Notes: generated from the sequence alone by a model not told the origin. Shown: positions 49,015 through 56,733, counted from the stretch's first letter. The stretch: DNA of 64,000 bases from CAVVAL01 sp963742725 (GCA_963742725.1 CAVUMX010000001.1:1736001-1800000), one strand, 5' to 3'. A program made the numbers and translations.

Positions 49015-49764
49015 TCAGGCGTTGAGGAAGCTGGCGATGCGGGTGCGAAGGTCGGCACGCGCCGTCCAGAGGATCCCAGGCTCGTCGTAGACGTGCAGGG
49101 ACGCGCCCGGCAGCAGCCCGGCGAGCCGTTCCGCCACCTCGGCCGGGTGCAGTGGATCACCGTGACAGCCGAGCACGAGCGCCGGCACGGTGACCTTGCG
49201 CAGCACCTCGGCGTCGTCCAGCGCGGTCATGTCCGGCAACGAGCGCAGCGCCGCCGCGATGCCGTCGTGGCCGCGAAGAGCAAGAACCCTCTGCCGGACG
49301 TACGCCCGCGCGGCCGCGCTCCCGGCAGCAGCCGGCGGCACCTCCAGGGCCACGACCTCGGCAAGGCGCTCGTCGGACCCGGACTCGACAGCGGCGGCCA
49401 GCGCGGCGAGCCGTTCGCGCGCCGGTGCGAGCCGTGGCGTGTCGAGGACGGCCGGCAGGAAGAACACGAGCCGCTCGAAACGGTCCGGATCGTCGGCGAG
49501 GACCCGGCAGAGCGCGCCGGCGCCCATGCTCACCCCGAACGCCCGGGTGGCGCGGTGCGTATCGGCGACGCCGCGCAGGTCAGCGGCCAGATCCGGGTAC
49601 CCGATGGGGCCGGGAGGCGAGGCACCGTGGCCGCGGAACGCGAAGAACACCTTCGTGCCGCGGACCGCACTGCCGAACGGGCGCGTGTCGGGGATGCCGC
49701 CGGCCAGCCCGTGCGCGAAGACGGTGACCGGCTCGCCGCCGCCGGCGACCAGCTGCTCTACCAG
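49015..49764 (-). CDS. Alpha/beta hydrolase, possible CTG start
   Basis: About 249 residues with PVTVFAHGLAGG (oxyanion loop), FAFRGHGASPPG, nucleophile elbow GVSMGAG and C-terminal LGCHGDPLHPAEV with a late Asp/His pair. Substrate unknown. No ATG, GTG or TTG lies in frame near the expected N-terminus: the frame is open from CTG codons at 49764 and 49752, next to the stop of the DUF2516 gene. A CTG start or re-initiation is the simplest reading; a sequencing error is possible. Confidence 0.75.
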   Translation of the reverse strand: MVEQLVAGGGEPVTVFAHGLAGGIPDTRPFGSAVRGTKVFFAFRGHGASPPGPIGYPDLAADLRGVADTHRATRAFGVSMGAGALCRVLADDPDRFERLVFFLPAVLDTPRLAPARERLAALAAAVESGSDERLAEVVALEVPPAAAGSAAARAYVRQRVLALRGHDGIAAALRSLPDMTALDDAEVLRKVTVPALVLGCHGDPLHPAEVAERLAGLLPGASLHVYDEPGILWTARADLRTRIASFLNA

Positions 49765-50069
49765 CTTCCGCCGCCGTTGGTGATCTCGCGGATCGCCGGC
49801 CGGATGTCGAGCAGGTACACGAGTGCGGCCGTGAGGGCGATGAGCGTGAACAGCGGCATGATCTGGAAGAACACGAGCGACAGCAGCAGCGTGCCGCCGA
49901 TCAGCGCGAGCCACAGGCCCTTGGACAACGTGCCCACGGCACCGAACGCGTCCTGTCGCTGGATCGCGCAATGGACGAACGCCCACGCTTCCAGCCCCAG
50001 GCTCACGAACAGGATCACCCAGTTGATCCCGCTGACAAGGTCGAACGCCCAGTTCGCGTGGTGGGACAT
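49758..50069 (-). CDS. DUF2516 family membrane protein
   Basis: A 103-residue protein with three hydrophobic segments: INWVILFVSLGLEAWAFVHC, GLWLALIGGTLLLSLVFF and LFTLIALTAALVYLLDIRP, ending REITNGGGSW. Counterpart of Rv0476, which also follows hbhA. Function unknown. Confidence 0.88.
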   Translation of the reverse strand: MSHHANWAFDLVSGINWVILFVSLGLEAWAFVHCAIQRQDAFGAVGTLSKGLWLALIGGTLLLSLVFFQIMPLFTLIALTAALVYLLDIRPAIREITNGGGSW

Positions 50070-50167
50070 GGCACCAGCGTATCCGGGGCGACACGCGCTG
50101 GCCCGCCGGACCTCACAACACGGCAGCGCCGGCCCCCGGATCGGGGACCGGCGCTGGCCGAATCAGA

Positions 50168-50689
50168 TCAGTTGGCCGGCTTCGACTCGACGGCCTTGGC
50201 CGGGGCCTTCTTGGCGACGGCCTTCTTGACCGGGGCCTTCTTCTCGGCGGCCGGGGTGGTGCTGGCGGTCGCGGTGGTGCTGGCGGCCGGGGCGGGCTTC
50301 TCGGTCTTGGCGCCCTTGTCGACGACCTTCTGGCCACGCTCGACCAGCTCGCCGTAGACCTCGACGGCCTTGGCCTGCGCGGTCTCGACGTTCTTCTTCA
50401 CGGCAGCGGTGACGTCGTCGACGTCGATCTCGCGGGCCTTGGCCTGGAACTGCGCGGCGTACGACGGGATGTCGGCGGCGAACTTCTGCAGGTCGGCCGG
50501 GAGGGTGCTGGCCAGCTTCTGGAGGTCGGCGGGCAGCTCGGCGGCGATCTTGCGGATCTCGGCCGGCAGGGCCTCGGCGCGGGCCTGCAGCTCGGGCGCG
50601 TGGGAGGCGAGCTTCTTCAGCTCGTCGGCGACGAGGTCACCGGCGCCGGCGACGGCGTAGACGGGGCGGGGCAGGGTGGTGGATGCCAT
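50168..50689 (-). CDS. hbhA: Heparin-binding hemagglutinin HbhA-like protein
   Basis: A 173-residue surface-associated protein: N-terminal ADELKKLASHAPEL region, a long amphipathic coiled coil (about 25-120), then a Lys/Ala/Pro-rich tail with KKAPVKKAVAKKAPAKAVE. In mycobacteria such tails bind heparan sulfate and other polyanions; in an environmental actinomycete the ligand may be envelope or lipid related (inference). Located two bases after the XRE regulator gene, as Rv0475 after Rv0474. Confidence 0.88.
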   Translation of the reverse strand: MASTTLPRPVYAVAGAGDLVADELKKLASHAPELQARAEALPAEIRKIAAELPADLQKLASTLPADLQKFAADIPSYAAQFQAKAREIDVDDVTAAVKKNVETAQAKAVEVYGELVERGQKVVDKGAKTEKPAPAASTTATASTTPAAEKKAPVKKAVAKKAPAKAVESKPAN

Positions 50690-50690
50690 C

Positions 50691-51059
50691 TCAGGACTCC
50701 TCGGAGGAAGGCTTTGCTTCGGTCAGGGCGGCGTTCTCGCGCCGGAAGGTTTCGTAGATCTCCACGAGCACCTGCTTCTGCCGGTCGTTGAGGTCCTCGT
50801 CGACGGCGATGGCGGCTAGCACGCCTGTGCTGTCGATGACCTCGAGAAGGCCGGCCCGCAGGTACATCACGGGTGTGGAGATCCGCAGCGCGGTCGCGAT
50901 CTGCTGCAGCACCTCCGCGCTTGGTTTGCGCAGTCCGCGCTCGATCTGGCTGAGGTAGGGGTTGCTGACCCCGGCCAGGTTGGCGAGTTGCCGGAGTGAG
51001 ATCTGGGCGCTCCGCCGCTGCTCGCGGATGAACTCCCCGATGTCACTGAGTGCGGACAT
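50691..51059 (-). CDS. XRE-family transcriptional regulator
   Basis: A 122-residue protein with an N-terminal Cro/CI HTH: IREQRRSAQISLRQLANLAGVSNPYLSQIERGLRKPSAEVLQQIA, and a C-terminal helical segment. Rv0474-like. The ATG follows GGTGGAG. The upstream palindrome and promoter indicate autoregulation of the regulator-hbhA-DUF2516 operon. Confidence 0.92.
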   Translation of the reverse strand: MSALSDIGEFIREQRRSAQISLRQLANLAGVSNPYLSQIERGLRKPSAEVLQQIATALRISTPVMYLRAGLLEVIDSTGVLAAIAVDEDLNDRQKQVLVEIYETFRRENAALTEAKPSSEES

Positions 51060-51065
51060 GACTCC

Positions 51066-51111
51066 ACCGTAAGCGCGGGTGCTAGCTATTGCAAGCAGTC
51101 AGCTAGCACCC
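51066..51111 (-). promoter_or_regulatory. Palindromic operator and promoter of the XRE-hbhA operon
   Basis: GGGTGCTAGCT (51077-51087) and AGCTAGCACCC (51101-51111) form a perfect 11-bp inverted repeat with a 13-nt spacer. On the minus strand TTGCAA (51089-51094), a 17-nt spacer and TACGGT (51066-51071) make a good sigma-A promoter whose -35 lies inside the palindrome. The XRE protein is the obvious ligand. Confidence 0.72.
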
Positions 51112-51126
51112 TGGACGTGAGGCTCG

Positions 51127-52038
51127 TCACCACACCGCGCGGACGGCCCCGACCGGTACGCCGCCGCCCAGCAACGGCGTCTCCGCGAGCTCGTCCAGCA
51201 CCGGGGCATCCACCGCGAGCCGTCGCAGCGCCGACACCAGCACGGGTACGCGCGCCCGCTCGGCGCCGTCGTCGATCTTCAACGCGACCGCGCCGACCCC
51301 GGGCAATGCCACGGCGTACACGCCTTCGGCGCCGTCCTTGGCGAGCAGTCCGGGGACGCCGGCCATGAGCAGCGTCGCGTCCCGGCCGGTTCCCCCGACG
51401 AGTTCGGGGTAGGCGCGCATCGCGTCGGCCACGTCCGGCTCGGTGCCGTCGATGAGCCGCAGGTACGTCCGGGCCAGCGCGTGCAGGGACAGCGCGAACA
51501 GCGGAGCGCCGCAGCCGTCGACGCCGGTCGCGGCCACCCGCTCGCCGGCCAGGTCCTCGACTGCGTCACGCAGAGCGCCTTGCAGCGGATGGTCCGGCTC
51601 CAGGTAGCCCTCAAGCTTCCAGCTGGACGCCTGGCAGGTCCGGAGCATCGCCGCGTGCTTGCCGGAACAGTTCATCTGTAGGCGGGTCGGGCCGGACGCC
51701 GCGCGGGCGGACGCCACGTGTAGCGGGTACGAGGGCGGGCAATTCAGCGCGGATTCGTCCAGGCCGCCGGTGGCAAGCACCGTCCGGACGGCGTCGACGT
51801 GGAACGGCTCGCCCGAGTGCGACGCGGCCGCCAGCGCCAGCTCCGGCTGGCTCACGCGCAGGCCGTTGCGGACCATCCCGACCGCCTGGGCCGGCTTGTT
51901 GGACGAGCGCGGGAACATCGGCACGTCCACGTCACCGGTCGACGCCACCACCGCGCCCGTCGGGCCGAGGACGATCACCGAGCCGTGGTGCGCGCCCTCG
52001 ACGAATCCGGACCGGACCACGTGCGCGAGGACGGTCAC
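51127..52038 (-). CDS. Asparaginase, R. etli type (asparaginase II family PF06089)
   Basis: A 303-residue serine-dependent asparaginase of the third structural class. FPRSSNKPAQAVGMV has the Ser/Lys dyad; CSGKHAAMLR and VDGCGAPLFALS carry the conserved Cys/Lys/Cys zinc-site residues. Converts Asn to Asp and ammonia. GTG start overlaps the rsiG-like gene stop (GTGA), an unexpected pairing of nitrogen catabolism with a developmental regulator. Confidence 0.88.
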   Translation of the reverse strand: MTVLAHVVRSGFVEGAHHGSVIVLGPTGAVVASTGDVDVPMFPRSSNKPAQAVGMVRNGLRVSQPELALAAASHSGEPFHVDAVRTVLATGGLDESALNCPPSYPLHVASARAASGPTRLQMNCSGKHAAMLRTCQASSWKLEGYLEPDHPLQGALRDAVEDLAGERVAATGVDGCGAPLFALSLHALARTYLRLIDGTEPDVADAMRAYPELVGGTGRDATLLMAGVPGLLAKDGAEGVYAVALPGVGAVALKIDDGAERARVPVLVSALRRLAVDAPVLDELAETPLLGGGVPVGAVRAVW

Positions 52039-52592
52039 GTGCGGTCTCCGTCGGCCTGCTGCGGCAGAAGGTCGGACATCGTCGCCTCACCGTTCTGGTA
52101 CCGGCGGACCAGCTCGGCGGCGCACGCGTCCATGACCTCCTGGACGGCGGTCCGGGCGACGTTGACCTGGCGTTCCTCGTCCTCGTACGTCCGCAGGACG
52201 CGGGCCAGTTCGTCATCGGTCCGGGCGGCGACGTCAGTGAGGTCCACATCGGTCACCAGCCGTTCGACCCGGCGGCGCCGGCGCTCGACGCGGGAAGGCT
52301 CGGTGACCATGTGCCGGACCCGGTCCAGGGCGCGGCTCGCACGCCCCTGCTCAGCGGGCGTCACGTTCGTGGCCGTTGCGGGCTCCCCGGACCGGCGGGC
52401 CTGTTCCGCGCGCACGATGTCGAGCCGCCCGTGCAGGAGTCGCCGCAGGTACGACAGGTCGGCTTCTTCCTGCTCGGCCTCGCGGCGCTTGGCGCGGACG
52501 ATCGTCACGGGCAGCTTCTCCAGGCCGTCGAGGTACGCGGGATCGAGGACGCGGTCGATGCGCCGGCTGCCGCCGGGTCGCACATCCGTCAT
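52035..52592 (-). CDS. rsiG: RsiG/AmfC-like c-di-GMP-binding anti-sigma factor
   Basis: A 185-residue helical protein of the aerial mycelium formation (AmfC/RsiG) family. Known RsiG holds sigma-WhiG inactive only when c-di-GMP is bound, via two copies of E-x3-S-x2-R-x3-Q-x3-D on antiparallel helices. Both copies are seen here: E43, S47, R50, H54, D58 in the first (Gln replaced by His) and E140, N144, R147, Q151, D155 in the second (Ser replaced by Asn). ATG with GGAG upstream. No whiG gene lies in the window. Confidence 0.85.
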   Translation of the reverse strand: MTDVRPGGSRRIDRVLDPAYLDGLEKLPVTIVRAKRREAEQEEADLSYLRRLLHGRLDIVRAEQARRSGEPATATNVTPAEQGRASRALDRVRHMVTEPSRVERRRRRVERLVTDVDLTDVAARTDDELARVLRTYEDEERQVNVARTAVQEVMDACAAELVRRYQNGEATMSDLLPQQADGDRT

Positions 52593-52629
52593 CGTCGCTC
52601 CTCGCGTCCGCTCAGCCAGTGCGATCGCC

Positions 52630-53475
52630 TCAGCCACCGACCGCCACCGCACCGCGGTCACGGACGCCGATCAGGGCACGCACCTCGTCCGCCCGCATCG
52701 GCGGACGCTGCGCCAACCGGGCCAGACCGCTGGCACGGGCGACGAGCTGGGCGTTGCTCTCGACGGGCTGTCCGGGCGCATAGGTGAGCGTGTCCTCCAT
52801 GCCGACCCGCAGGTGACCGCCGGCGGACAGGGCCGCGAGCATGACCGGGATCGTGCTGCGGCCGACGCCGGTGGCCGAGAACGTGGCGCCCGACGGCAGC
52901 GCGCGGACGGCGGCGACCAGTGCCTCGGTCGTCCCGGGCATACCGCCGGGCACTCCCATCACGAGGTCGCAGTGGACGTGGCCGCCGTACGGCAGCCCGT
53001 ACTTGTCCAGCAGTTTCGCCAGGCTGGCGAGGTGACCGAGGTCGAAGATCTCGTACTCGGGGACGATCTCGCGCTCCTGCATCCGCTGGTGCAGGGCGAC
53101 GATGAACTCCCAGCGGTTCATGAACACGTCCGCACCGAAGTTGACCGTGCCCATCGTGCAGGAGGCCATGTCCGGCGCGGCGTCGAGGACGCGGAGCCTG
53201 TGCTCCTCCGGGTCCGTCACCGCACCGCCCGAGGACAGCTGCACGATCAGGCCCGTCTCGGACCGGAGCGAGGCGACGGTGTCCTTGAGCCGACCCAGGT
53301 CGAGCGAGGGACGCGCGGCGTCGTCGCGGATATGGACGTGGATGATGCTGGCGCCGACGGCCTCGCACTCCTTGGCGGTGGTGACCAGTTCGTCGAGGGT
53401 CACCGGGAGGGCTGGAACGTCTGCCTTGGCCGACTCCGCACCGGTGGGGGCGACCGTGATGATCGTGCTGCTCAT
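52630..53475 (-). CDS. 3-keto-5-aminohexanoate cleavage family enzyme (BKACE)
   Basis: A 281-residue TIM-barrel Zn/Mn enzyme of the DUF849 family, which condenses a beta-keto acid with acetyl-CoA. IIHVHIRDDAARPS holds the metal-binding HxH, YGGHVHCDLVMG another His pair, and SATGVGRSTIPV follows. The exact beta-keto acid cannot be inferred. ATG at 53475; 53484 adds three residues. Its 3' end lies close to the RsiG-like gene but with a 37-bp gap. Confidence 0.85.
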   Translation of the reverse strand: MSSTIITVAPTGAESAKADVPALPVTLDELVTTAKECEAVGASIIHVHIRDDAARPSLDLGRLKDTVASLRSETGLIVQLSSGGAVTDPEEHRLRVLDAAPDMASCTMGTVNFGADVFMNRWEFIVALHQRMQEREIVPEYEIFDLGHLASLAKLLDKYGLPYGGHVHCDLVMGVPGGMPGTTEALVAAVRALPSGATFSATGVGRSTIPVMLAALSAGGHLRVGMEDTLTYAPGQPVESNAQLVARASGLARLAQRPPMRADEVRALIGVRDRGAVAVGG

Positions 53476-53534
53476 GCCGGCCATACTGTCACGGGCCGAT
53501 AACGACTGCAGGTCAGCGCCGGAATATTGCCCGG

Positions 53535-54512
53535 TCAGTCGACGGCTACCCGGATCTCTCCTATGCGCAGATCGGCATTCTCAGGAACATTTCGCTTCAC
53601 GAGTGCCGTGGCGATCATGCCCAGTTCGTAGTGCCGGACGGCCGTCGCCACGAACCCGACCTGCTTGCTGTCGAGCGTCACCGGCTCGCCGTGTGGCGGG
53701 AGCTGGTCGGTCGAGCCGTCGAGGTGGAGGAGGACCATGCGGCGCGGCGGGCGGCCCAGGTTGTGCACCCGGGCGACCGTCTCCTGGCCGCGGTAGCAGC
53801 CCTTGTCGAGGTGGACGGCGCTGCCGACCCACTCAGGTTCCTGGACGATCGTGCGGTGGTCGGTCTCGAACCCGAGCCGCGGACGGCGATCGGCCACGCG
53901 CAGCGCCTCGAACGCCTGGATCCCGGCGAGCGGGGCCAGGTCGGCGGTCTCGTCGATGCTCGCCCGGGGAACCAGCAGGTCGGCGCCGTACGGCATGCGC
54001 CGGGCCCATCCGCCGGTGGGCAACGCGCTCACGTCGTAAGGCTCCGCGCCGAGGCTTGGCAGCATCGTGGACGTCTCGGGGCCGACCATGCTGAGCAGCG
54101 CCCAGTCGGCGGTCACCTCGGCCGGCTCCACCCGGAGCATGAACCGCATCTTCTCCAGGAACGCGAGCAGTTCGCCGGCGGTGCCGGGTTCGACGTCGAG
54201 CCAGGTGGTCTCGCCGTCGTCGGCGACGAGCAGGTGATGCTCGACGTGACCGTGCGGCGAGAGGACCAGCGCCTCTGTGCCGCGCCAGGCCGGCAGCCGC
54301 TCCAGGTGCTGGGTCGTCAGGCTGTGCAGCCAGGTCAGCCGGTCGGCGCCGGGAACCGCGATCACGCCGCGGTGGCTCCGGTCGACGATGCCGACCTTGG
54401 TCGCCAGCGTGCGCTGCTCCCGGAACGGGTCGCCGTAGTGCGCCGCGACGCCTTCGTCGGGCCCGTCGGCTGCCACCGCGCCAGGACGTGCGAGCAGCGG
54501 TGAGCGGGTCAT
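53535..54512 (-). CDS. ygfZ: Folate-binding YgfZ-family protein
   Basis: A 325-residue GcvT-like protein needed for assembly or repair of some Fe-S enzymes. The signature KGCYRGQETVARVHN with the conserved cysteine is intact; N-terminal GIVDRSHRGVIAVPGADRLTWLHSL and FMLRVEPAEVTAD fit tetrahydrofolate binding. ATG overlaps the fur stop (ATGA). Counterpart of Rv0811c next to pabC (Rv0812). Confidence 0.92.
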   Translation of the reverse strand: MTRSPLLARPGAVAADGPDEGVAAHYGDPFREQRTLATKVGIVDRSHRGVIAVPGADRLTWLHSLTTQHLERLPAWRGTEALVLSPHGHVEHHLLVADDGETTWLDVEPGTAGELLAFLEKMRFMLRVEPAEVTADWALLSMVGPETSTMLPSLGAEPYDVSALPTGGWARRMPYGADLLVPRASIDETADLAPLAGIQAFEALRVADRRPRLGFETDHRTIVQEPEWVGSAVHLDKGCYRGQETVARVHNLGRPPRRMVLLHLDGSTDQLPPHGEPVTLDSKQVGFVATAVRHYELGMIATALVKRNVPENADLRIGEIRVAVD

Positions 54513-54934
54513 TCGGAAGCCTTCCCGTCGCAGTCGCCACAGACGCCGAACAGCGCGACGTGACCGATGTCGACGGTGAAACCCCGCTCGGCGGTGAGTT
54601 GTTCCGCCAGCGGCTCCAGCAGTTCCGTGGGCGCCTCGCTCACCGAACCGCAGGTGCGGCAGACCAGATGGACGTGCTCGTCGTCGGCGCTGTGGTACGT
54701 CGGCGCGCCGTGCGACAGGTGGGTGTGCGTGACCAGCCCGAGCTCTTCCAGCAGCTCCAACGTGCGGTAGACGGTGGTGACGTTGACGCCCGCCGCCGTC
54801 TGCCGGACCTCGCCGTGGATCTGTTCCGGAGTGCCGTGGCCGAGTTTGTAGACGGCTTCCAGCACCAACTGCCGGGGGGCGGTCATGCGCATGCCACGCG
54901 AGCGCAGCACCTCGGGCAACGACGAGCCGGTCAT
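54509..54934 (-). CDS. Fur-family transcriptional regulator
   Basis: A 141-residue metalloregulator. DNA-binding RGMRMTAPRQLVLEAVYKLGHGTPEQIH, TTVYRTLELLEELGLVTH, regulatory metal site HEHVHLVCRTCGSV (H-V-H, C-x2-C) and C-terminal CGDC. Fur, Zur or Nur type cannot be resolved from sequence; HxH and two Cys pairs resemble Zur/FurB. Co-translated with ygfZ, suggesting metal/Fe-S stress linkage. TAGCAT lies six bases before the ATG (leaderless). Confidence 0.9.
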   Translation of the reverse strand: MTGSSLPEVLRSRGMRMTAPRQLVLEAVYKLGHGTPEQIHGEVRQTAAGVNVTTVYRTLELLEELGLVTHTHLSHGAPTYHSADDEHVHLVCRTCGSVSEAPTELLEPLAEQLTAERGFTVDIGHVALFGVCGDCDGKASE

Positions 54935-54972
54935 CCTCCGATGCTATCCGCGCCGGGCCAACGGGCGGACCG

Positions 54973-54978
54973 TAGGCT
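54973..54978 (+). promoter_or_regulatory. -10 element of leaderless pabC
   Basis: TAGGCT, exactly six bases upstream of the pabC ATG. Confidence 0.5.
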
Positions 54979-54984
54979 CGGAGC

Positions 54985-55830
54985 ATGGAACCCCGTGTAC
55001 TTGCCGTCCTAGGGCGGGGCGTCGTGCCCCTCGACACTCCGGTGCTGCGCGCCGACGATCTCGGGGCCACGCGCGGCGACGGCGTGTTCGAGACGATGCA
55101 CGTCCGGGCCGGCACGGCGTACCTGCTGAACCGGCACCTGGCCCGGCTCGCCGACTCGGCGCGGCGGCTCGATCTCGACATCCCGTCCGCTGCCGATCTT
55201 GAGGACCTGGTCGGCACCGCACTGTCCGTGTGGCCCGCCGACCGGGAAGGCGGCATCAAGCTCGTCGTGACGCGCGGGCCCGAGGAGGACGGCGCCGCGC
55301 CGAGCGTCTTCGCGCTGGTGTTTCCCATCAAGGACATCTCGGTGCGGCAGCGGCACGAGGGGATCCGGGTCGTGTCCGCGCCGCTAGGGATCGGCGCCGA
55401 TGCCCGATCGACCGCGCCGTGGCTGCTCGGCGGCGTCAAGTCACTGTCGTACGCCATGAACATGGCCACGCTCCGCTGGGCCGCCGACCAGGGCCTCGAC
55501 GACGTGGTGTTCGTGGCCGCCGACGGTCAGGTGCTCGAAGGGCCGACGTCCTCGATCGTGTGGCTCACGGGCGACACGCTCCGCACGATCCCCGACGACA
55601 CCGGCATCCTGCCCGGTATCACGGCCGCCGACCTGCTCGAACGGGCCAGCGAGTTCGGCCTCGGCGCCGAGCGAGGCCGGGCCACGATCGACGACCTGCT
55701 GGCAGCGGACGGTGTCTGGTTCTGCTCCAGCGTCCGGGGCATCGCGCACGTCACCGAACTCGACGGCAAGCCGGTGCCCGTGAGCCCCCTCGCCGACCGC
55801 CTCCGCACCCTCATCGGATACAACGGCTGA
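54985..55830 (+). CDS. pabC: Aminodeoxychorismate lyase / class IV aminotransferase
   Basis: A 281-residue PLP fold-type IV enzyme. ADDLGATRGDGVFETM near the N-terminus, catalytic Lys in GGVKSLSYAMNM, and VLEGPTSSIVWL and PGITAADLLERA bind cofactor phosphate. Reaction expected: aminodeoxychorismate to 4-aminobenzoate, for folate. D-amino-acid transaminase is the alternative within the family. Position next to ygfZ (folate-binding) supports pabC and matches Rv0812. Confidence 0.86.
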   Translation: MEPRVLAVLGRGVVPLDTPVLRADDLGATRGDGVFETMHVRAGTAYLLNRHLARLADSARRLDLDIPSAADLEDLVGTALSVWPADREGGIKLVVTRGPEEDGAAPSVFALVFPIKDISVRQRHEGIRVVSAPLGIGADARSTAPWLLGGVKSLSYAMNMATLRWAADQGLDDVVFVAADGQVLEGPTSSIVWLTGDTLRTIPDDTGILPGITAADLLERASEFGLGAERGRATIDDLLAADGVWFCSSVRGIAHVTELDGKPVPVSPLADRLRTLIGYNG

Positions 55831-55847
55831 GCGCGCTCGAAATTACA

Positions 55848-55877
55848 TTGCAGGGGTTTCCCAGGCGGGGGTAGCGT
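55848..55877 (+). promoter_or_regulatory. Promoter of the unknown short transcription unit
   Basis: TTGCAG (55848-55853), 18-nt spacer, TAGCGT (55872-55877): a good sigma-A promoter beginning 18 bp past pabC. Transcription would start near 55884. Confidence 0.55.
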
Positions 55878-55910
55878 CCCTTCTTACATGGGAAGGGAGG
55901 TGGTCCAACT

Positions 55911-55949
55911 TTGAGTATCAGTCGGACTCGTGAGGTGGCTTCCAGCTAG
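55911..55949 (+). CDS. Twelve-residue peptide ORF with extended Shine-Dalgarno
   Basis: TTG start, seven bases after AGGGAGGTG (an extended SD in AAGGGAGGTGGTCC), encoding LSISRTREVASS then TAG. The quality of the ribosome site is the best in the window, which argues that something is translated here. The overlapping ATG ORF MGREVVQL (55888-55914) contains the SD itself. Confidence 0.4.
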   Translation: MSISRTREVASS

Positions 55950-56019
55950 CCGCCGTCCTACCGGACCCGGTACCACCGACCGCTTTGTACGGCGGCCGGC
56001 AATACCTGGAAACCACCGG

Positions 56020-56082
56020 ACCCCCGAGCCGCCGGCCAGTCCAGCCGGCCCGCATCCGCGGAGAAGGCTCGGGGGTTTCTTA
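56020..56082 (+). terminator. Strong intrinsic terminator of the short transcription unit
   Basis: ACCCCCGAGCC (56020-56030) pairs with GGCTCGGGGGT (56066-56076), followed by TTTCTT; an inner GCCGGCC/GGCCGGC-type hairpin stacks inside. One of the few hairpins in the window with a real T-tract. Confidence 0.8.
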
Positions 56083-56098
56083 ATGCCCCGGAAGCCCT

Positions 56099-56629
56099 TC
56101 AGCCCGCGACGCGCTCCAGCCGGGCGGACAGGTGCGGTGTGAGCGGGTGGCCGACAGCGGCCATGTCCACCGCGTACAGCAGAGCGCCCTCGACGATCCC
56201 GTACAGCCGGTGGTTGGCGCTGACGTCCTTGGCCGTCGCCGTACGGGCGACGAGGTCGGTGGACATCTCGACCTTCATGCCGTCGATCGTGCCGACGTAG
56301 ATCTCGGCGATGCCGGTCGGGTTCGTGAGCAGGACTTCGAGCGAGTCGTCCGGCTGCGGGCGCCACCAGCCGACCTCGCGCATCGCCGGCCGAACCGGCT
56401 TGCCGTCGTCGTCGATGATCCACGCGCGGGACTCGTAGGCGAGGAACGGACGGCCGTCGTGGCTGAACCGCACTTCCTGCGCGTAGTCGAAGTCGCCGAT
56501 CGTCGGGTACCCGCCCTTGCCGGTGCCGCGCCAGACGCCGACGTACGGCAGCAGGCCCAGCAGCGCCGGGTGCAGATCGGGCCCGACACGCAGGTTGTGG
56601 GTCTCCTCGAACGGATATCCGTCGTCCAC
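56099..56629 (-). CDS. Nitrobindin-like heme-binding beta-barrel (FABP-like, peroxynitrite isomerase)
   Basis: A 176-residue ten-stranded barrel: LPYVGVWRGTGKGGYPT (GxWxGxG), VRFSHDGRPFLAYESRAWI, and the C-terminal SANHRLYGIVEGALLYAVDMA with GHPLTPHLSARLERV supplying the probable haem-ligand His. Family members bind ferric haem and react with NO and peroxynitrite. Counterpart of Rv0813c. GTG start two bases after the stop of the small membrane protein gene, so they are co-transcribed; an NO synthase gene lies 0.7 kb away. Confidence 0.85.
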   Translation of the reverse strand: MDDGYPFEETHNLRVGPDLHPALLGLLPYVGVWRGTGKGGYPTIGDFDYAQEVRFSHDGRPFLAYESRAWIIDDDGKPVRPAMREVGWWRPQPDDSLEVLLTNPTGIAEIYVGTIDGMKVEMSTDLVARTATAKDVSANHRLYGIVEGALLYAVDMAAVGHPLTPHLSARLERVAG

Positions 56630-56631
56630 GG

Positions 56632-56733
56632 TCAGCTCTGGCCCTGGAAGAGCTTGTAGACCACGTAGAACGCGAACCAACCGATGACCGCGAAGGCCGC
56701 GACGAGCAGGCACAGGAAGAAGGTCTCGAACAC
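56632..56733 (-). CDS. 33-residue single-pass membrane peptide
   Basis: Starts MFETFFLCLLVAAFAVIGWF and ends AFYVVYKLFQGQS: one transmembrane helix with a short polar tail. GTG start with TAGACT six bases upstream (leaderless). Its TGA is two bases before the nitrobindin-like GTG, implying coupled translation. No homologue comes to mind. Confidence 0.7.
   Translation of the reverse strand: MFETFFLCLLVAAFAVIGWFAFYVVYKLFQGQS

Larger units (their letters stand above)
55884..56082 (+). ncRNA. Unidentified ~200-nt transcription unit with tiny ORFs and terminator
   Basis: Bounded by a promoter and a strong terminator, with no long ORF. Near its 5' end is AAGGGAGGTGGTCC, nearly the full complement of the 16S 3' tail, followed by two overlapping mini-ORFs (55888-55914, MGREVVQL; 55911-55949, LSISRTREVASS with TTG start). 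The remaining ~65 nt before the terminator are GC-rich and can pair. It could be an mRNA for a tiny peptide, a small RNA, or a leader/attenuator lacking its structural gene (downstream genes are antisense). I do not recognise the family. Confidence 0.5.
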
